DNA of 64,000 nt from NCBI RefSeq assembly GCF_014898055.3, contig NW_023601104.1:44265199-44329198 (forward strand). Direction: 5' to 3'. Under the pieces are notes generated by a model. That model made no database searches, was not told the DNA's origin, and worked only from the letters and a program-made list of their open reading frames with translations. Source of the DNA: Talpa occidentalis (taxonomy: Eukaryota > Chordata > Mammalia > Eulipotyphla > Talpidae). The position numbers and the translations under genes are program-made. Of this stretch, positions 1 through 11,506 are shown in pieces (position 1 is the stretch's first letter; each line of letters begins with the position of its first letter).

Positions 1-685
1 CTATTTACTAATCAAATACGAAACTGTGGGAATTCACTGCATTCAAAAAAGCAAATCAAGAAAAAATCAAATGACATTATATAGCTTTGATTGGCACATA
101 ATGATAAAGGTTTGGTATAGATATGTAGCTATCTATATAGATACCGTAATATAATCCTACTTGAATTATAGGATGGCATATTCTTTTGAAGGGCAATTTA
201 GCAACAATTATCAAAAATATTATGACTTAGGCATCTCATATTTAAAAATAAATTCAAATTCACAATGAACTGGAATAGAGTACTGAAAAATTGTTCACAT
301 TAGCAACTTTTGCTAATAGTAAAAAATTAAGTTAAACTTAAGATTCAACAATAGGAACTTGGCTAAATAATATTTTATCATGATAAAGCATAAATTTATG
401 ATGAAAATAAATTTATTTATGGCATTTATTGGCAGAGAAAGTGGTCATTATTAATTAAATTGTGGGAAAAAATAAGATAACAGAAAAGTAACAACAACCA
501 AACTACAGCTATTTCTGAGCATGGTTAGTACATCTTACCTCTGTAATAGCATGCTTCAAATAGTTGCTCAATAGTGAGGACTTACACTCTTTATATTCAA
601 ATTAAGGGGTTGTAGAACACAAACATTTCTGAGCCAGGTCTTTCTGGAAGGCTTCATTTAAAATCTAGATTAGTGTATGAGTTAC
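1..685. other. AT-rich DNA, no gene or repeat recognised
   Basis: Low-complexity AT-rich sequence with stops in all frames. No family could be assigned. Confidence 0.6.
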
Positions 686-760
686 TATTTATTTATTTAT
701 TTATTTATTTTGGTGAAGAGTTATTATTTATTTGTTTGTTTGTTTATTTATTTATTTATG
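686..760. repeat. (TTTA)n / (TTTG)n simple repeat
   Basis: Runs of TTTA, then TTTG, then TTTA tetramers in two blocks separated by a short unique stretch near 710-720. The right block is the reversed A-rich tail (AAATAAATAAA) of the minus-strand SINE that follows. The left block may be an expanded copy of the same tail. Confidence 0.8.
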
Positions 761-1010
761 CATGTAAGAGCTGGGATACAGGCCAGAGATGCGAGGATCG
801 GGGGTGAGAGGATTCACCAGAGACAGAGTGGGGAACAGAACAGGCTGACTGACTGAAATACACTGCTGAGGGGAGCAGCAGATGAGACAGGAGAGGTCTG
901 CTGCACCATGTGGTTTGCTCCTTGGCTGGCCAGGGATCGAACTTTTGCTGCAGAGGCTGCGGATTGCTTAATAATGCGGTGCTTAACCCCTTGCACTATC
1001 AGGGAGGCCT
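721..1010 (-). mobile_element. tRNA-derived SINE, full length, minus strand
   Basis: Read on the minus strand, the element starts at 1010 with the tRNA-like head (AGGCCTCCCTGATAGTGC), runs through a B-box-like segment near 935, and has the body shared by all copies here (CAGCAGACCTCTCCTG, then CCCCTCAGCAG). It ends in a T-rich tail at about 721. Imperfect flanking copies of TTATTATTTAT (left) and TCATTATTTAT (right) suggest the target-site duplication. The short open frames at 814-1017 (-) and 908-1195 (+) are read-throughs of this repeat and are not genes. Confidence 0.85.
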
Positions 1011-3466
1011 CACTCATTATTTATAAACAGCATTACTCCATGCATTACTCACAGGTAAAATTTCAGTTGACTTTTCTAACATCAGATGAATGTCAACTAC
1101 CTATCTCATGGTCTACAATACAGTTTATAACTATACCATACAGTTTACAGGTTGATATCACAAAAATACTCAAAAGATTTTATTTTATTAAATAGCTATT
1201 TTAGTGGTAGTAGCACAGCTTTACACACTATTCATATATATATGGAAACCTGAGATATAAAATACGTATTTTCAAATTTTTCAGTGATTATTTTGCTTGT
1301 TAGACAAAGGCAGATATATTCTCACTAAAGCAGATCCTCTCTATTACGTGCACCCTTTTGTATTGTAGTACTATATTATGGTTTTGTAAAATCTTATTCT
1401 ATTCATTATTCTTTCTATAGCCTTAAAGACAGTGATGTCATATGGTGTTTTACTGCTGCACACTTTGAAGTGTGTCCTATACACAGTAAGTGTCTAATAA
1501 GTAACAGCTGAATGAACAAAAAGCAATCAGTGAAATGGAAAAATTAAAACAGCCCCAAACACAAAAAACGGAGGCTTGTTCAAAATCTCAGGTAGCAAAC
1601 AGCGGTTGGGGGTTGCTAGACTAAGAGGCAGTGTCTGAAGGAAAAAGGGAATTCATCTGTTACAGCCTCCTTTCCTCCAGTTGTGCTGAATAGCAGAGAA
1701 GCTGTAGTAGAAAAGCTTCTGATAGGTAGGAGTGGTAACTAAGTGTCTGGATAGACATACTCAGTAAAACAGAAAACTACAGGCATGCTGAAGAAAAGCC
1801 TATCTCAAAGTAACAAGCAATTTCATATGTAGATATAAGGAAAATAACTAAATGAGATGATCTGAACTGTGTTCAAACTACACAGTTAATGAATATGCTG
1901 AGCCTAAAACTGAACACAGCTCTAATTCATTTCTACCACGAACTACCTCGTCTTATTAAAGAGGGTATGTAAAATGCACATAGTTAAATGCATAATAATG
2001 TATGAAACAATATACAAAACATCACATTTTAAAAATAACTTTCTGAAGCATATTTATGTTATGTCTAATTTTTTCTTATTTTTTGTTCGAATGCATTTTT
2101 AAATTAGAAAATTACCTATATTAATCATGCTGTTTGAGATTTTGTATCTGTATTAACAAATAAAATGGCATTGCAAATTATGAAAATAGGTGTTCAAATT
2201 TTTCATTTCATAATTTATAAAACTATAATTTTATAATTTAAAGACTTAAAAATATCTCAAGTTGAATTAGCTTTTCTAAAAGTCTCATTTTTATTTATTT
2301 TAAAATATTAATAAATCTTAAAAATAAGACATCTAGTAAAACTTTAAAAATTATTTTGAAAACCTGTTGAACATCAAAATAGATATACATCTAAAACACT
2401 GGTCTAAGTAATTAAAGAATATTTATGAATACTGTAACTTAATAGCATTCCCTGATAAAATATGATAGAAGATAGTTACAATAGTACGAGAAATTTACAA
2501 TAATGATTACATTTTTTCATAGGTGCCAAATTACCATTTTTCATAAAACAAATCTCACTCTAAGAAGTCTCATTCTAAAGTCAATGCTGCATTAACAGTA
2601 TAAGAATAAACTCTACTCTTTCTTTAGTCCTAAACAGTTTTCCAAGGTAGAAATTTATGGAATTTTCTAAATTAGGCTTATATAATCATTTATAGCATAG
2701 AATTACTCCAGTAGGCTTAGAAGAAAAGTTTGTAAATGGCATTCATACAGTGAAATAAGTTCAACACTAATAAGACAGACTTGGGGAACAAATATGATTT
2801 CATTTACCCAAGAAATTACAAAGTAAGGTCACATTGCTAAATTAAAATCTTACTTCTTTTCATCTCTCACGGGTCCCCTAATACTCACTAATAAAGATAA
2901 TCTTCAGCCTGAATGTCTCTGCAAATGAACAACTGTTATCTAAGGACTGTGAACATACGCATTCAGTAGCGGATATTCAGTACTAAATGATACTAAAATC
3001 TGCACTAACTTTATTTAATCAATCAATAGCTACCTAAAATTTTCCCATATCATTTTCATACTAATCTACAAACTAGATTAATCACATAAAAAAGATTGCT
3101 TGACATGTTGAAAAGAACTTACTTGCATATATTATAAATTTGATGTCTTAAGAGTTCTAAGTTAATGTTGTGGTGAATCTCAGAACTAGCAGTTCACATT
3201 TTCTAAACTGAAGAATGTAATGGGTGCTATTTGCAAGTGAATAGTATCAAGGATTTGAAATTCCTTAATATAGCTTTACCATAAGTACATTTGTTTTATG
3301 TTAAAATAAACAAGAATTTAGCACAATTTCCAAACCTTAAGAAATCAGATAAAGGGCACACCTACTTCACTGGGTTGAAGGCCTCAATGGAATACATTTT
3401 ACTACCTTGATAAAACAGATTACTGTCAAAACTAGGATCTATCAACTAAAAGTGTACTTTAAAAAT
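1011..3466. other. AT-rich DNA, largely unassigned
   Basis: No gene is visible. The only recognisable piece is a possible L2 3' end at 1395-1520, listed separately. The rest is A/T-rich with frequent stops on both strands. Confidence 0.5.
1395..1520 (+). mobile_element. Possible L2 LINE 3' end
   Basis: The segment ending ACACAGTAAGTGTCTAATAA, then GCTGAATGAAC, resembles the L2 3' end (cacatagtaggtgctcaataaa, then tgaatgaatga). Similarity is low and from memory, so the call is tentative. Confidence 0.4.
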
Positions 3467-3475
3467 ATCACATGA

Positions 3476-3746
3476 GGGCCTCCCCGGTGGCGCAGCTGGT
3501 TGAGTGCAGTGCTGTGAAGCTGTCCACAGCCTCTGCAGCACAGCTTCTATTCCCTGCAGGCCAGAAAGATTCCCACATGGCATGGCAGACTTTTCCTATC
3601 TCGCCTGCTGCTCCCCTCAGCAGTGTATTTTGGTCCCTCTGACTGTTCTGTTTCCCACTCTATCTCTGGTGAATCCTCTCACACTCCCATGCCTCTGGCC
3701 TATACATCTGATCTTATATAAAAATAAATAAATCTTTTAAAAAAAA
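3476..3746 (+). mobile_element. tRNA-derived SINE, full length, subgroup B
   Basis: It starts GGGCCTCCCCGGTGGCGCAG (tRNA-like head with an A-box-like core) and carries the shared body with CCCCTCAGCAGTGTATTT. It ends AAATAAATAAATCTTTT plus an A-run. The 9-bp duplication ATCACATGA flanks it at 3467-3475 and 3747-3755. The left junction TTT/AAAAATATC fits an L1-endonuclease site. Diagnostic bases CACAGCTTCTATTCCCTGC and AGAAAGATTCCCACATGGCA are shared only with the copy at 4601. The frame at 3504-3731 is SINE sequence. Confidence 0.93.
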
Positions 3747-3755
3747 TCACATGAA

Positions 3756-4573
3756 ACATCTGTGAAGCTCTTTTGAAAGAAATAAAACTGTTAAATAAGA
3801 CCAAGTCTTTAGCATAACAATGGTTACATGAAATAGAGGAAAGAAACAAAAGCTTAGACAAATTAAGTAATCTCTAATATTTTCTATTTCTTACAACAAA
3901 GTAATAGCTCTTGTTCATATTAATTTGAAAACCAATTAGTTAATTAATAGCTAATATGGCACTGAATGCAAGATAGTCATTGGTTTCACAAAGATGAGTA
4001 TGGAATCATTTTATTAATTTCTTTCTAAAAATAACATTCCTTTATTCTTTTAATTGAGCATAAAATGAAAATATCAGTAAGGGCTTTTATATAACTTTCC
4101 TAACTATCTTAAATAATAGTTCATTCTTCCTTGAAAGTCAGAGTGAAAATTTACTGATGGCAGTGGCTTTACAAAGAAATAAATGGAACTTGACTCAAAG
4201 TTACCAGTTTTCATAAATATTCATGATAACGTGAAAAGATTTATAGTTAGGATTGATAACTGTTGATCTGATCAAAGAATAGAATATTATATTTTACTTG
4301 GGTATGATTAACCTACAAGATTCAACCTAAAAATTTTTTTACACATACAACTTATAAACACACATAAAAGCCATTTATTCCCATTTTATCTGTTTTTATT
4401 ATATACACTTAAGCATACGTCACATTGCACATAATATTATGCACATTCAAGCTTATTCAGTGTGATAGAAAATCTGAGATGATAAAAATGATAAGGCAAC
4501 AATAGATTAGGCAGTTAGTGACTAAAAATTATCTATATAGAACTATACAATAAAAAAAATTCAAAAGAAACAA
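3756..4573. other. AT-rich DNA, nothing recognised
   Basis: No gene, RNA or named repeat could be supported in this stretch. Confidence 0.5.
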
Positions 4574-4597
4574 AAGCTTAAACTTTTGTTTAAGCTT
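4574..4597. repeat. Perfect 10-bp inverted repeat with TTTT loop
   Basis: AAGCTTAAAC at 4574-4583 is followed by TTTT and its exact reverse complement GTTTAAGCTT at 4588-4597. It sits immediately upstream of a SINE that lacks its first roughly 25 bases, so it may mark a foldback at the insertion junction. Confidence 0.9.
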
Positions 4598-4600
4598 AGT

Positions 4601-4850
4601 TTAGTTTGAGCGCAGCGCTGTGAAGCTGTCCATAGCCTCTGCAGCACAGCTTCTATTCCCTGCCAGCCAGAAAGATTCCCACATGGCATGGCAGACCTTT
4701 CCTATCTCGCCCACTGCTCCCCTCAGCAGTGTATTTAGGTCCATCTGCCTTTTCTGTTCCCCACTCTATCTCTGGTGAATCCTCTCACACTCCCATGCCT
4801 CTGGCCTGTATACCCGCTCTTGTATAAAAATAAATAAATCTTTAAAAAAA
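4601..4850 (+). mobile_element. tRNA-derived SINE, 5'-truncated, subgroup B
   Basis: The match to the family begins at TTGAGCGCAGCGCTGTGAAG; the GGGCCTCCCTGGTGGCG head is missing. The body and tail (AAATAAATAAATCTTT plus A-run) are intact. It shares the private bases of the 3476 copy, so the two belong to one subgroup or arose by local copying. Confidence 0.9.
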
Positions 4851-4861
4851 ATCACAAATAA

Positions 4862-5229
4862 AAGTTAAGACTTTTATTCCTAAGAAATGAGTTTTTTAAC
4901 AAATGAATGGAATGACTCAGATGAATTTTAAGAACGTAATTTTACTTTTAAAATGAAAGCGCAAAAGCTATCGAAGTATATTGTTTAAAGATACAAAAAA
5001 TGTCTATATTAGCAAAGTTAATCCACATATCATAGGATGAACTGAACTTAGTGTTCACTAAAGTGGACATTGTTAGAATTAGAATGAATATTAGCAAAGA
5101 ATAATGATATAATTTAAAGTGGGGGTCTATAAATTCTATTTAAGTAACATACATCAAACAGCTACATCTTTAACAATTCTATAAGGAAAATCCATCCTTC
5201 CTTCTCCCACCTCTCATCTTTCAGATGCT
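4862..5229. other. AT-rich DNA, nothing recognised
   Basis: No coding or repeat signal could be named. Confidence 0.45.
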
Positions 5230-5480
5230 TAAAAAAATATATTTACAGAATGTCTAATATGGCTAAAGCATTGTGCTAGGTGCTAAGATGAAATAAACAG
5301 AAGTCTTTCTTTATCTTGAAATAATTTTATAAAGTTTGCATCTCAAGAAAGGATCCACACAGGATATGTCATGAAATTAAGCTAGGCCTTAAAATATGAG
5401 TAAGTTTTGATACTCGTAGATGTATTTTAAGAGCGTAGTAGGCAGAGAGATTGCATTTAGTGGCAGACAATGAAAAAAAT
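5230..5480 (-). mobile_element. L2-like ancient LINE, minus strand, decayed
   Basis: The plus strand reads GCATTGTGCTAGGTGCTAAG, then TATCTTGAAATAA at the usual position of 'ccctcaaggagctt', and further on GCTAGGCCTTAAAATATGAG. This is the order seen in reversed L2 3' ends. Heavily diverged. Confidence 0.5.
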
Positions 5481-6374
5481 ATTTGCGCAGGAGAAAGGAA
5501 TAATTACTGTTTATCTGCATAAATACATGGGAGGCATCAGATTGCTAATAGGTAAATTGGGAATCCAGGTAAAAGTCAATGGAATTTATTACTCTATATA
5601 GAGGTTTTTATTAAGAGAACAAAATCCAAAGGTCTGTAAGAAATACAAACAAATAAAAGACTGGGAAGAAAATGGGGGAAAAGAATAAAGCAGTCAGAAT
5701 AGGGAGGTCTAGGAGCATTCACTGAAAGAGAGTTAAGAAAATAAATTTACTACTTTACTACTTTGGTGTCATGGTTGAGACACAAATTGTTATTTTATTT
5801 ACTTCCTTCTAAGAACTACATCAAAGAAATATAAGCACATAACTGCTTCTACTCTCAAATTACTCATAATCTACTTACAATCTAGTTAGCTTCCCTCAGA
5901 AGTATAGGTTACTATTTTCAGAATAAGATGGTAAAGAAGCAATAAAAGACAAGATTATCCCACTGTTTCCAAATGTTATTTCCTGGAAATAAGGAAACTT
6001 TTAATGGCTCTTAGTTAATAATATGAAAAGACATATGCCAAGAAAAGCTACAAATTAAATGAAATAACTGATAAAAGCAAAGTAACTGTTACCTCAAAAA
6101 AATTATAGTGGCTTTTAAAAAACCACAACATGCATGGCAAAAGAAAAATATAGGGACTAGATAGTATTTAAACTGAAGCTACTATAGAAGGCAAGGGAAG
6201 GTGGAAAGGGAAGAGGTGAGGGGGCACAATGGACTATGGTAGAGGATTATGGATGCCATGATGGTGGGTGTAGTGTGGTAACAACACCTGAAGAGGTGGG
6301 ATCCTGCATTTCTGAATCAAATACAGTGGGAACCAACAGTTTTAAATTGTTTTTATCTTAAAGAATTTTAAAAG
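5481..6374. other. AT-rich DNA, nothing recognised
   Basis: It includes a purine-rich G/A stretch around 6185-6230. No gene is visible. Confidence 0.45.
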
Positions 6375-6930
6375 TATGGATTAAAAATAATAATCTCCAC
6401 ACCACACACAGAAATTAAATCAAAATGAAGACTTGGATATAAGACCTAAAACCATAAAATACATACAAGAAATCATAAGCAAAAGACACCACAACAAAGG
6501 CTTCATGATGTCTGCAGATTCAAGAGAGAATATAAATAATTGGAACTATATTAAACTAAAAAGCTTCTGCACAATATAAAAAAACTATCACTAAAACAGA
6601 AAAGCACCCTCCTGAATGGGTGGAAATATTTGCACGCCAAACATCTGTCAAAGGGCCAATATCTAAGACCTACAAAGAATCTGTACAACAAAACAAAAAG
6701 AAAACAAAGAATCCAATCAAAAAAATGGGCAGAAGAGCTAAATAGACACTTCTACAAGGAATATATACATAAGGTCAACGGGCACATGAAAAAATGTTCA
6801 TCATCACTTTTCATGAGGAAAATGTAAATAAAAACCACAATACCAACTCACACCTGTTAGAATGACCCCTATCAAAAACACCAGTAAAAAGTGTTGAGGA
6901 TGTAAAGTTAAAGGAATGCTTGTACACTAT
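6375..6930 (+). mobile_element. LINE-1 fragment (3' part of ORF2)
   Basis: The order is typical of the L1 ORF2 3' region: AAAAAGCTTCTGCACAATAT (near 6560), CTGAATGGGTGGAAATATTT, GGCCAATATCTAAGACC, AAAAATGGGCAGAAGAGCTA, then CACATGAAAAAATGTTCATC and CTCACACCTGTTAGAATGAC. Multiple stops break the frame. The 65-codon frame at 6630-6827 is a remnant of ORF2, not a functional gene. Confidence 0.9.
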
Positions 6931-9426
6931 TGTTTAACTAAGAAACAATTGCACTCATTTTTAAAATTATTACTTCAAAATTATATTTTAAATATATGTG
7001 ATTTCTATTGATAGCAATATCTTACACACCACTAATAGTATTATGATCCACAGTATATTCATATTTGACAGCAATTCTAAATTTCAGATAGAGGTTAACA
7101 CAAAAAAAAAGATGTAATTTTTCACAGACCAAGTAAAGATTAGGATCCTTTGCTTTAGAGGATTATGAAAAGATAAATGGCACATTAAATAAAAGGGTGA
7201 CAAGGAAAATGTAAAGCTACAAAGTAAAACATGCCTAATTTTTGATATAAATGGAAAACTAAAATAAAAAAGATAAAATCAAATATTTTGCACATAACTT
7301 ATAAAATAATGCAGTTATTAGGACAAGTTCTAAGAGTCCTCATTTTTGTGATATTTTCTTAAATTCACTGATGGCTGTGAACCAAGGTATCATTTATACT
7401 GACATCCTAAATAAAGTTAAATATATGATTCAACAATTGATTATTCCAACTGCACATGAGTAATTTTGTTGAGAAGTTATGATAAAGTTGCATACAGCAA
7501 TGCAAATTTTGCTTGCAACATACTCATTCACATAACCACTATCAGGTAAGCAAAATAAATATAGGCAACTGGTATACCTTGACATAAAAGTATTATAATA
7601 TTTATGTAGATGATATATTTATTTATAAAGGAAATAGCTGATAATGTTTCTGGAAGTGAAAATAAACAGCATAACTTAACAATAAGTTATGTATTAATTA
7701 CATATAATACAGCAGTCAAAATTGTATTGCCAAACTATAATACATGTTAAAGGCTTTAAATATTATAAAGAGGAACAATGTGTATGCAACGAATCTCACA
7801 CAATAATAAATTAATTTGTAAGTGCAAAGTCCTTCAAATTGTGATTTTACTTTTCCAGACAAGTCATAATATTAAGCAAAATGTGCATGTAGTTCTTCTA
7901 AGTATATTTTATTTAAAGAAGTATCAATATACCATTTTTAAATACATACTTTGCAAAAGGTAGCCAATTAATTTTTAAATATAATTATCACACATTAAAT
8001 ATAAAACATTTTATACTTTCTTTTTCCTGACCACTGTCACAAAAACAAATTCTCAAGTGTATAAAATATATTTATAATGTGTAAGGTAATGTATACTAGC
8101 TAATAAGGTGTACAGATTTCAAACCTAGAAAAATATATACAAAGACCAAACATTATGGATTGGCCTAAAGTTTTCCATCTGTAAAACAAATAAAAGGCAT
8201 TAGGACCTTTATATAGTGTTTTGTTACACTTTGCCTTCTATATTTTAACAATTAATAAAAAATGACCTTATAATGCTCTTAGGTAGTCATGTGGCATATA
8301 GTCAGGAGGAAATTGTATTTTTATATTTTAAAAAAATAGTAAAATAGGTTCAAGTTACTTCTGGTAAAGTCTAACGAAGGACATTCAATTTAAGGATTTG
8401 ATTTAAGGATCTTATTTGAAAAATTACACAAAGAGTGATTTTCTAAAAATAAAATAGTACAAAAATGTCTTTAAGGCTATAATTGGTGATACAATTAATT
8501 CTTTGAAACAAAGCAGGACACGCTTTATTAACCAATTGGCAATACTTTTTAAAAATTATTAACATATAATTAAAATAAGTAAAATGATTTTTAAAAATCA
8601 TCTGAAGCATGCATGAGAAAACATGTTGTCATAGAAACAGTAAGTGTAAATGGCAATAAGTCCAGCAGAAAATGTCAGTGCTTCCAAACAATGAATGAAC
8701 ACAAAATGCTACTTATGAAATAAAACAACACAGTGGAAGAAAAGCACTATATCGTTTAAAATGTGTTAAAATTTTAAATTTCCTTCTTCAAATCTTAATT
8801 ACAAGTTAGTTAAAAATACTGATAAATACTTGTATTTATCAGATTGTAAAAAGTTCACAATCAAGCATTATCTAAGACTCAGAAATGACACTATCATTAT
8901 AAGAAACTACAAATTCACCAGTCTTATACCTAATCACTTCAAAGACAACTATTTGAACGTACATAATATATAAATTATATTTAATAGAGGCATTTGCAAT
9001 AATATTATAGCCTTTGCAAGCAGTAAATCATTAGGAAGAGCTAATATTCATTACCTAAAAGTATGATATTGCATTCCTTTAGTTGAAATATACTAGCAAT
9101 TTATTAACATATTAAATAGAAAATAAAATTTTAAAGTTATAAATCAATATTAAAAATCTAAAGTAATTTTAAATTTGAAAATTCATAGAATTGGGATTGT
9201 TAAACAACAAATACATAACCAAATTATATCCATTAGCATAGAGCTAACAATTTAGATAATCAGTTTAAATACAGACAGTAAGACATAGATCTGAGCCTTG
9301 GATTATGTGCATTTTATCAGTATAAAAAATAAAAACATCACACATAAATTCCACTAACTATACTTTACATGCATAATATACATGTTGAAAATTGACCTAT
9401 ATGTTATGGTGAACATGTATTATCAC
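6931..9426. other. 2.5 kb of AT-rich DNA, nothing recognised
   Basis: Very AT-rich, with many short poly-A/T runs and no open frame of note (61 codons at 7778-7963 without coding character). No repeat family could be assigned. Confidence 0.5.
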
Positions 9427-9682
9427 AGGGTTTGTTAAAGTCTCAGTGCTATCAAACTATTGCCAGCCACTGCCCATGAGTTCAATACCAGGCCAGGTAA
9501 CTAATCAACATGGTGCAGCAGACCTCTCCCGTCTTGCCTGCTGCTCCCCTCAGCAGTGTATTTCAGTAGATCTGCCTGCTCTGCTCCCCACTGTCTCTGG
9601 TAAATTGTTGCATTCCCCTCTCCCCACACCTCAGGACTAGTTCTTGTATGCATAAATAAATAAAGTAAATCTTTAAAAAAAT
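9427..9682 (+). mobile_element. tRNA-derived SINE, head decayed or truncated
   Basis: It begins AGGGTTTGTTAAAGTCTCAG, a decayed head lacking the first roughly 15 bases. It continues with GCCAGCCACTGCCCATGAGT, then CATGGTGCAGCAGACCTCTC and CCCCTCAGCAGTGTATTTCA. The tail is ATAAATAAATAAAGTAAATC followed by A/T repeats. Two short overlapping frames on opposite strands are SINE-derived. Confidence 0.88.
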
Positions 9683-9685
9683 ATA

Positions 9686-10880
9686 TATATATAAAGTTAA
9701 AATGTTTGAAAATAAGACATGCATTCATAAACAGTTAATATTTAAGATTCATTCTATCTAAAGGAATGTATACAATTTTATGACAATAGACATAAGTAAA
9801 GATAAATACCTTGCCTTTCTTTTTGAAAGAGTATCAAATCAAAAACAAAGTTTCTACAGAAATATACCAACAGATTTTACATTAGTATGGCCTTATACCA
9901 AAAAAATTGTCATGATTTAATTTCTTCTTTTTCAACAAGGTTATATCAAGTATTTCAAACAGGCTTTTGCTGAAAATAAAAACATATTCTATTAATTAAG
10001 AATAAATGTACATTGGTACAAGAGTATATAAATTCTATTTTTTCCTTAGTTATGCATCACCTATTTATATATTGCCTATATCTTCAAAAGCAAACCATAT
10101 CCTGACACTATTTCTTTTATTTTCTCTATCATTCTATCCTAATTATTCTACCATTTCATGTTATATTTTCATGCTTCTAATTTTTCTCTTTACATGTAAT
10201 AACATTCCCCCTTCTATATAGTCTTCTTTCTAATGTCTCCACAAATGTCTAAATAGTATTCCAAACATGGCCAAAAAAGAAAAAAAAATAGACATTATGG
10301 GTTATCTTAAAGTGCTGAAAATAATTTGAAGAGTTTCTTACTTTATTCTCATGTCTTTTGGATTGATACTTTTGAAAGTGGCTGGTTCACAGGCTTCCAT
10401 TTTACCTAGACTATAGTGTGATTACTGGATTTGTGCATTATGATTGCTCTAAGCTAATGTTTATTTAAAGGAAAAGTATATTGCTGTCATCAGGTGGTAC
10501 TTCTTAAAAAAATTCCTGAAACACATTACACAGAGTATTTCTGTATACTTATGTTACTCACATTGATAAGTGTACAACATAAAACTTGATTTTCTTATGA
10601 TCAGTATTAATTTGCCAAGACAAAGTATACACTCAATTATTATTCATAATTTATTCACCAAACAGTGATCATAGGATTCAAATAAATTATCTAACAAATG
10701 ACTGGGCTCAAAGTTTGGAATGCAAGTTTTTATGTTACTAATCTTTATGAAGTTATAACTATATATTTATACTCCTATTGTGGCAAATGGACATTTTTAC
10801 AAAAATAAGAGATTTTAGACACATATCCTTTTTCTTTTTATATTCAAAAGGGCAGGTTTACTATAAAAAGGGAAGAAAAG
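9686..10880. other. AT-rich DNA, nothing recognised
   Basis: A (TA)n tract follows the SINE tail at 9680-9692. The 71-codon frame at 10006-10221 is rich in F, I, L and Y codons, as expected of AT-rich noncoding DNA. Confidence 0.45.
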
Positions 10881-11075
10881 GATGCTTGCACCTACATAAG
10901 TAAGCAGAAAGAGTTCTCCTTGCAAGGGACATTTTGTTAAAAGAAAAGCCTACATAGTCACAAGTGGGCAGCAATGGGTGGAGAGCTGCCTCTGCTATTT
11001 TTCAAAGGCAGAAGGTTGGTGAAGAGAAACACCTGCATAGTCACAGGCTGGCAGGATAGTTGCTGCCGTATATCC
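10880..11075 (+). repeat. Three diverged copies of a CCTACATAGTCACA-like motif
   Basis: CCTACATAAG (10891), CCTACATAGTCACAAGTGGG (10949) and CCTGCATAGTCACAGGCTGG (11032) recur at 58- and 83-bp spacing in a block richer in GC than its neighbours. It may be a decayed minisatellite or part of an unnamed LTR. Confidence 0.5.
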
Positions 11076-11293
11076 TTTTTCTATCAAAAATACAATAAAG
11101 TATAAATGGTCAAAGAAAAACAAGTATTGACTAAACTGTTAATTACTTTTCCATGACAATTATTTAAATACTGTGTCTGTGAAGAAAACCAGATTATGGG
11201 TTTGTCTTGACATGCTTTTCCAAACTATACATTTCCCTTCTTACATTCATAAATTTCTATTAATCATTTTCTATTTTAAAAATTTACTGATGT

Positions 11294-11420
11294 GGGCCTC
11301 CCCTGGTGGCGCCATGGTTGAGCGCTGGGCTGCGAGACTGCCCACCGCCTCTGCAGCGCCAGTTTGTTCCCCGGCTGCCAGCGAGGGTCTCACCAAAAAA
11401 AAAAAAAAAAAAAAAAAAAA
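11294..11420 (+). mobile_element. Short head-only SINE with long poly-A tail
   Basis: It starts GGGCCTCCCCTGGTGGCGCC, runs through the tRNA-like region (GAGCGCTGGGCTGCGAGACT, then a B-box-like CCAGTTTGTTCCCCGGC) to GAGGGTCTCACC, and goes straight into a 26-base A-run at 11395-11420. The roughly 150-bp body of the other copies is absent. The imperfect flanks ACTGATGT (left) and TCTTGATGT (right) may be a target-site duplication. The opposing frames at 11173-11475 and 11284-11493 are artefacts of this element. Confidence 0.88.
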
Positions 11421-11506
11421 TCTTGATGTATATGTGTACAAAAAAAAAATGAAAAATCATAATTATATACCCTAAATTTTCAAAAACATTCATCTAACAA
11501 GCACCC

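Noticed and set aside
11294..11394. tRNA gene, because of A-box- and B-box-like sequences
   Set aside because: No cloverleaf can be drawn, and the sequence is the shared SINE head followed by poly-A.
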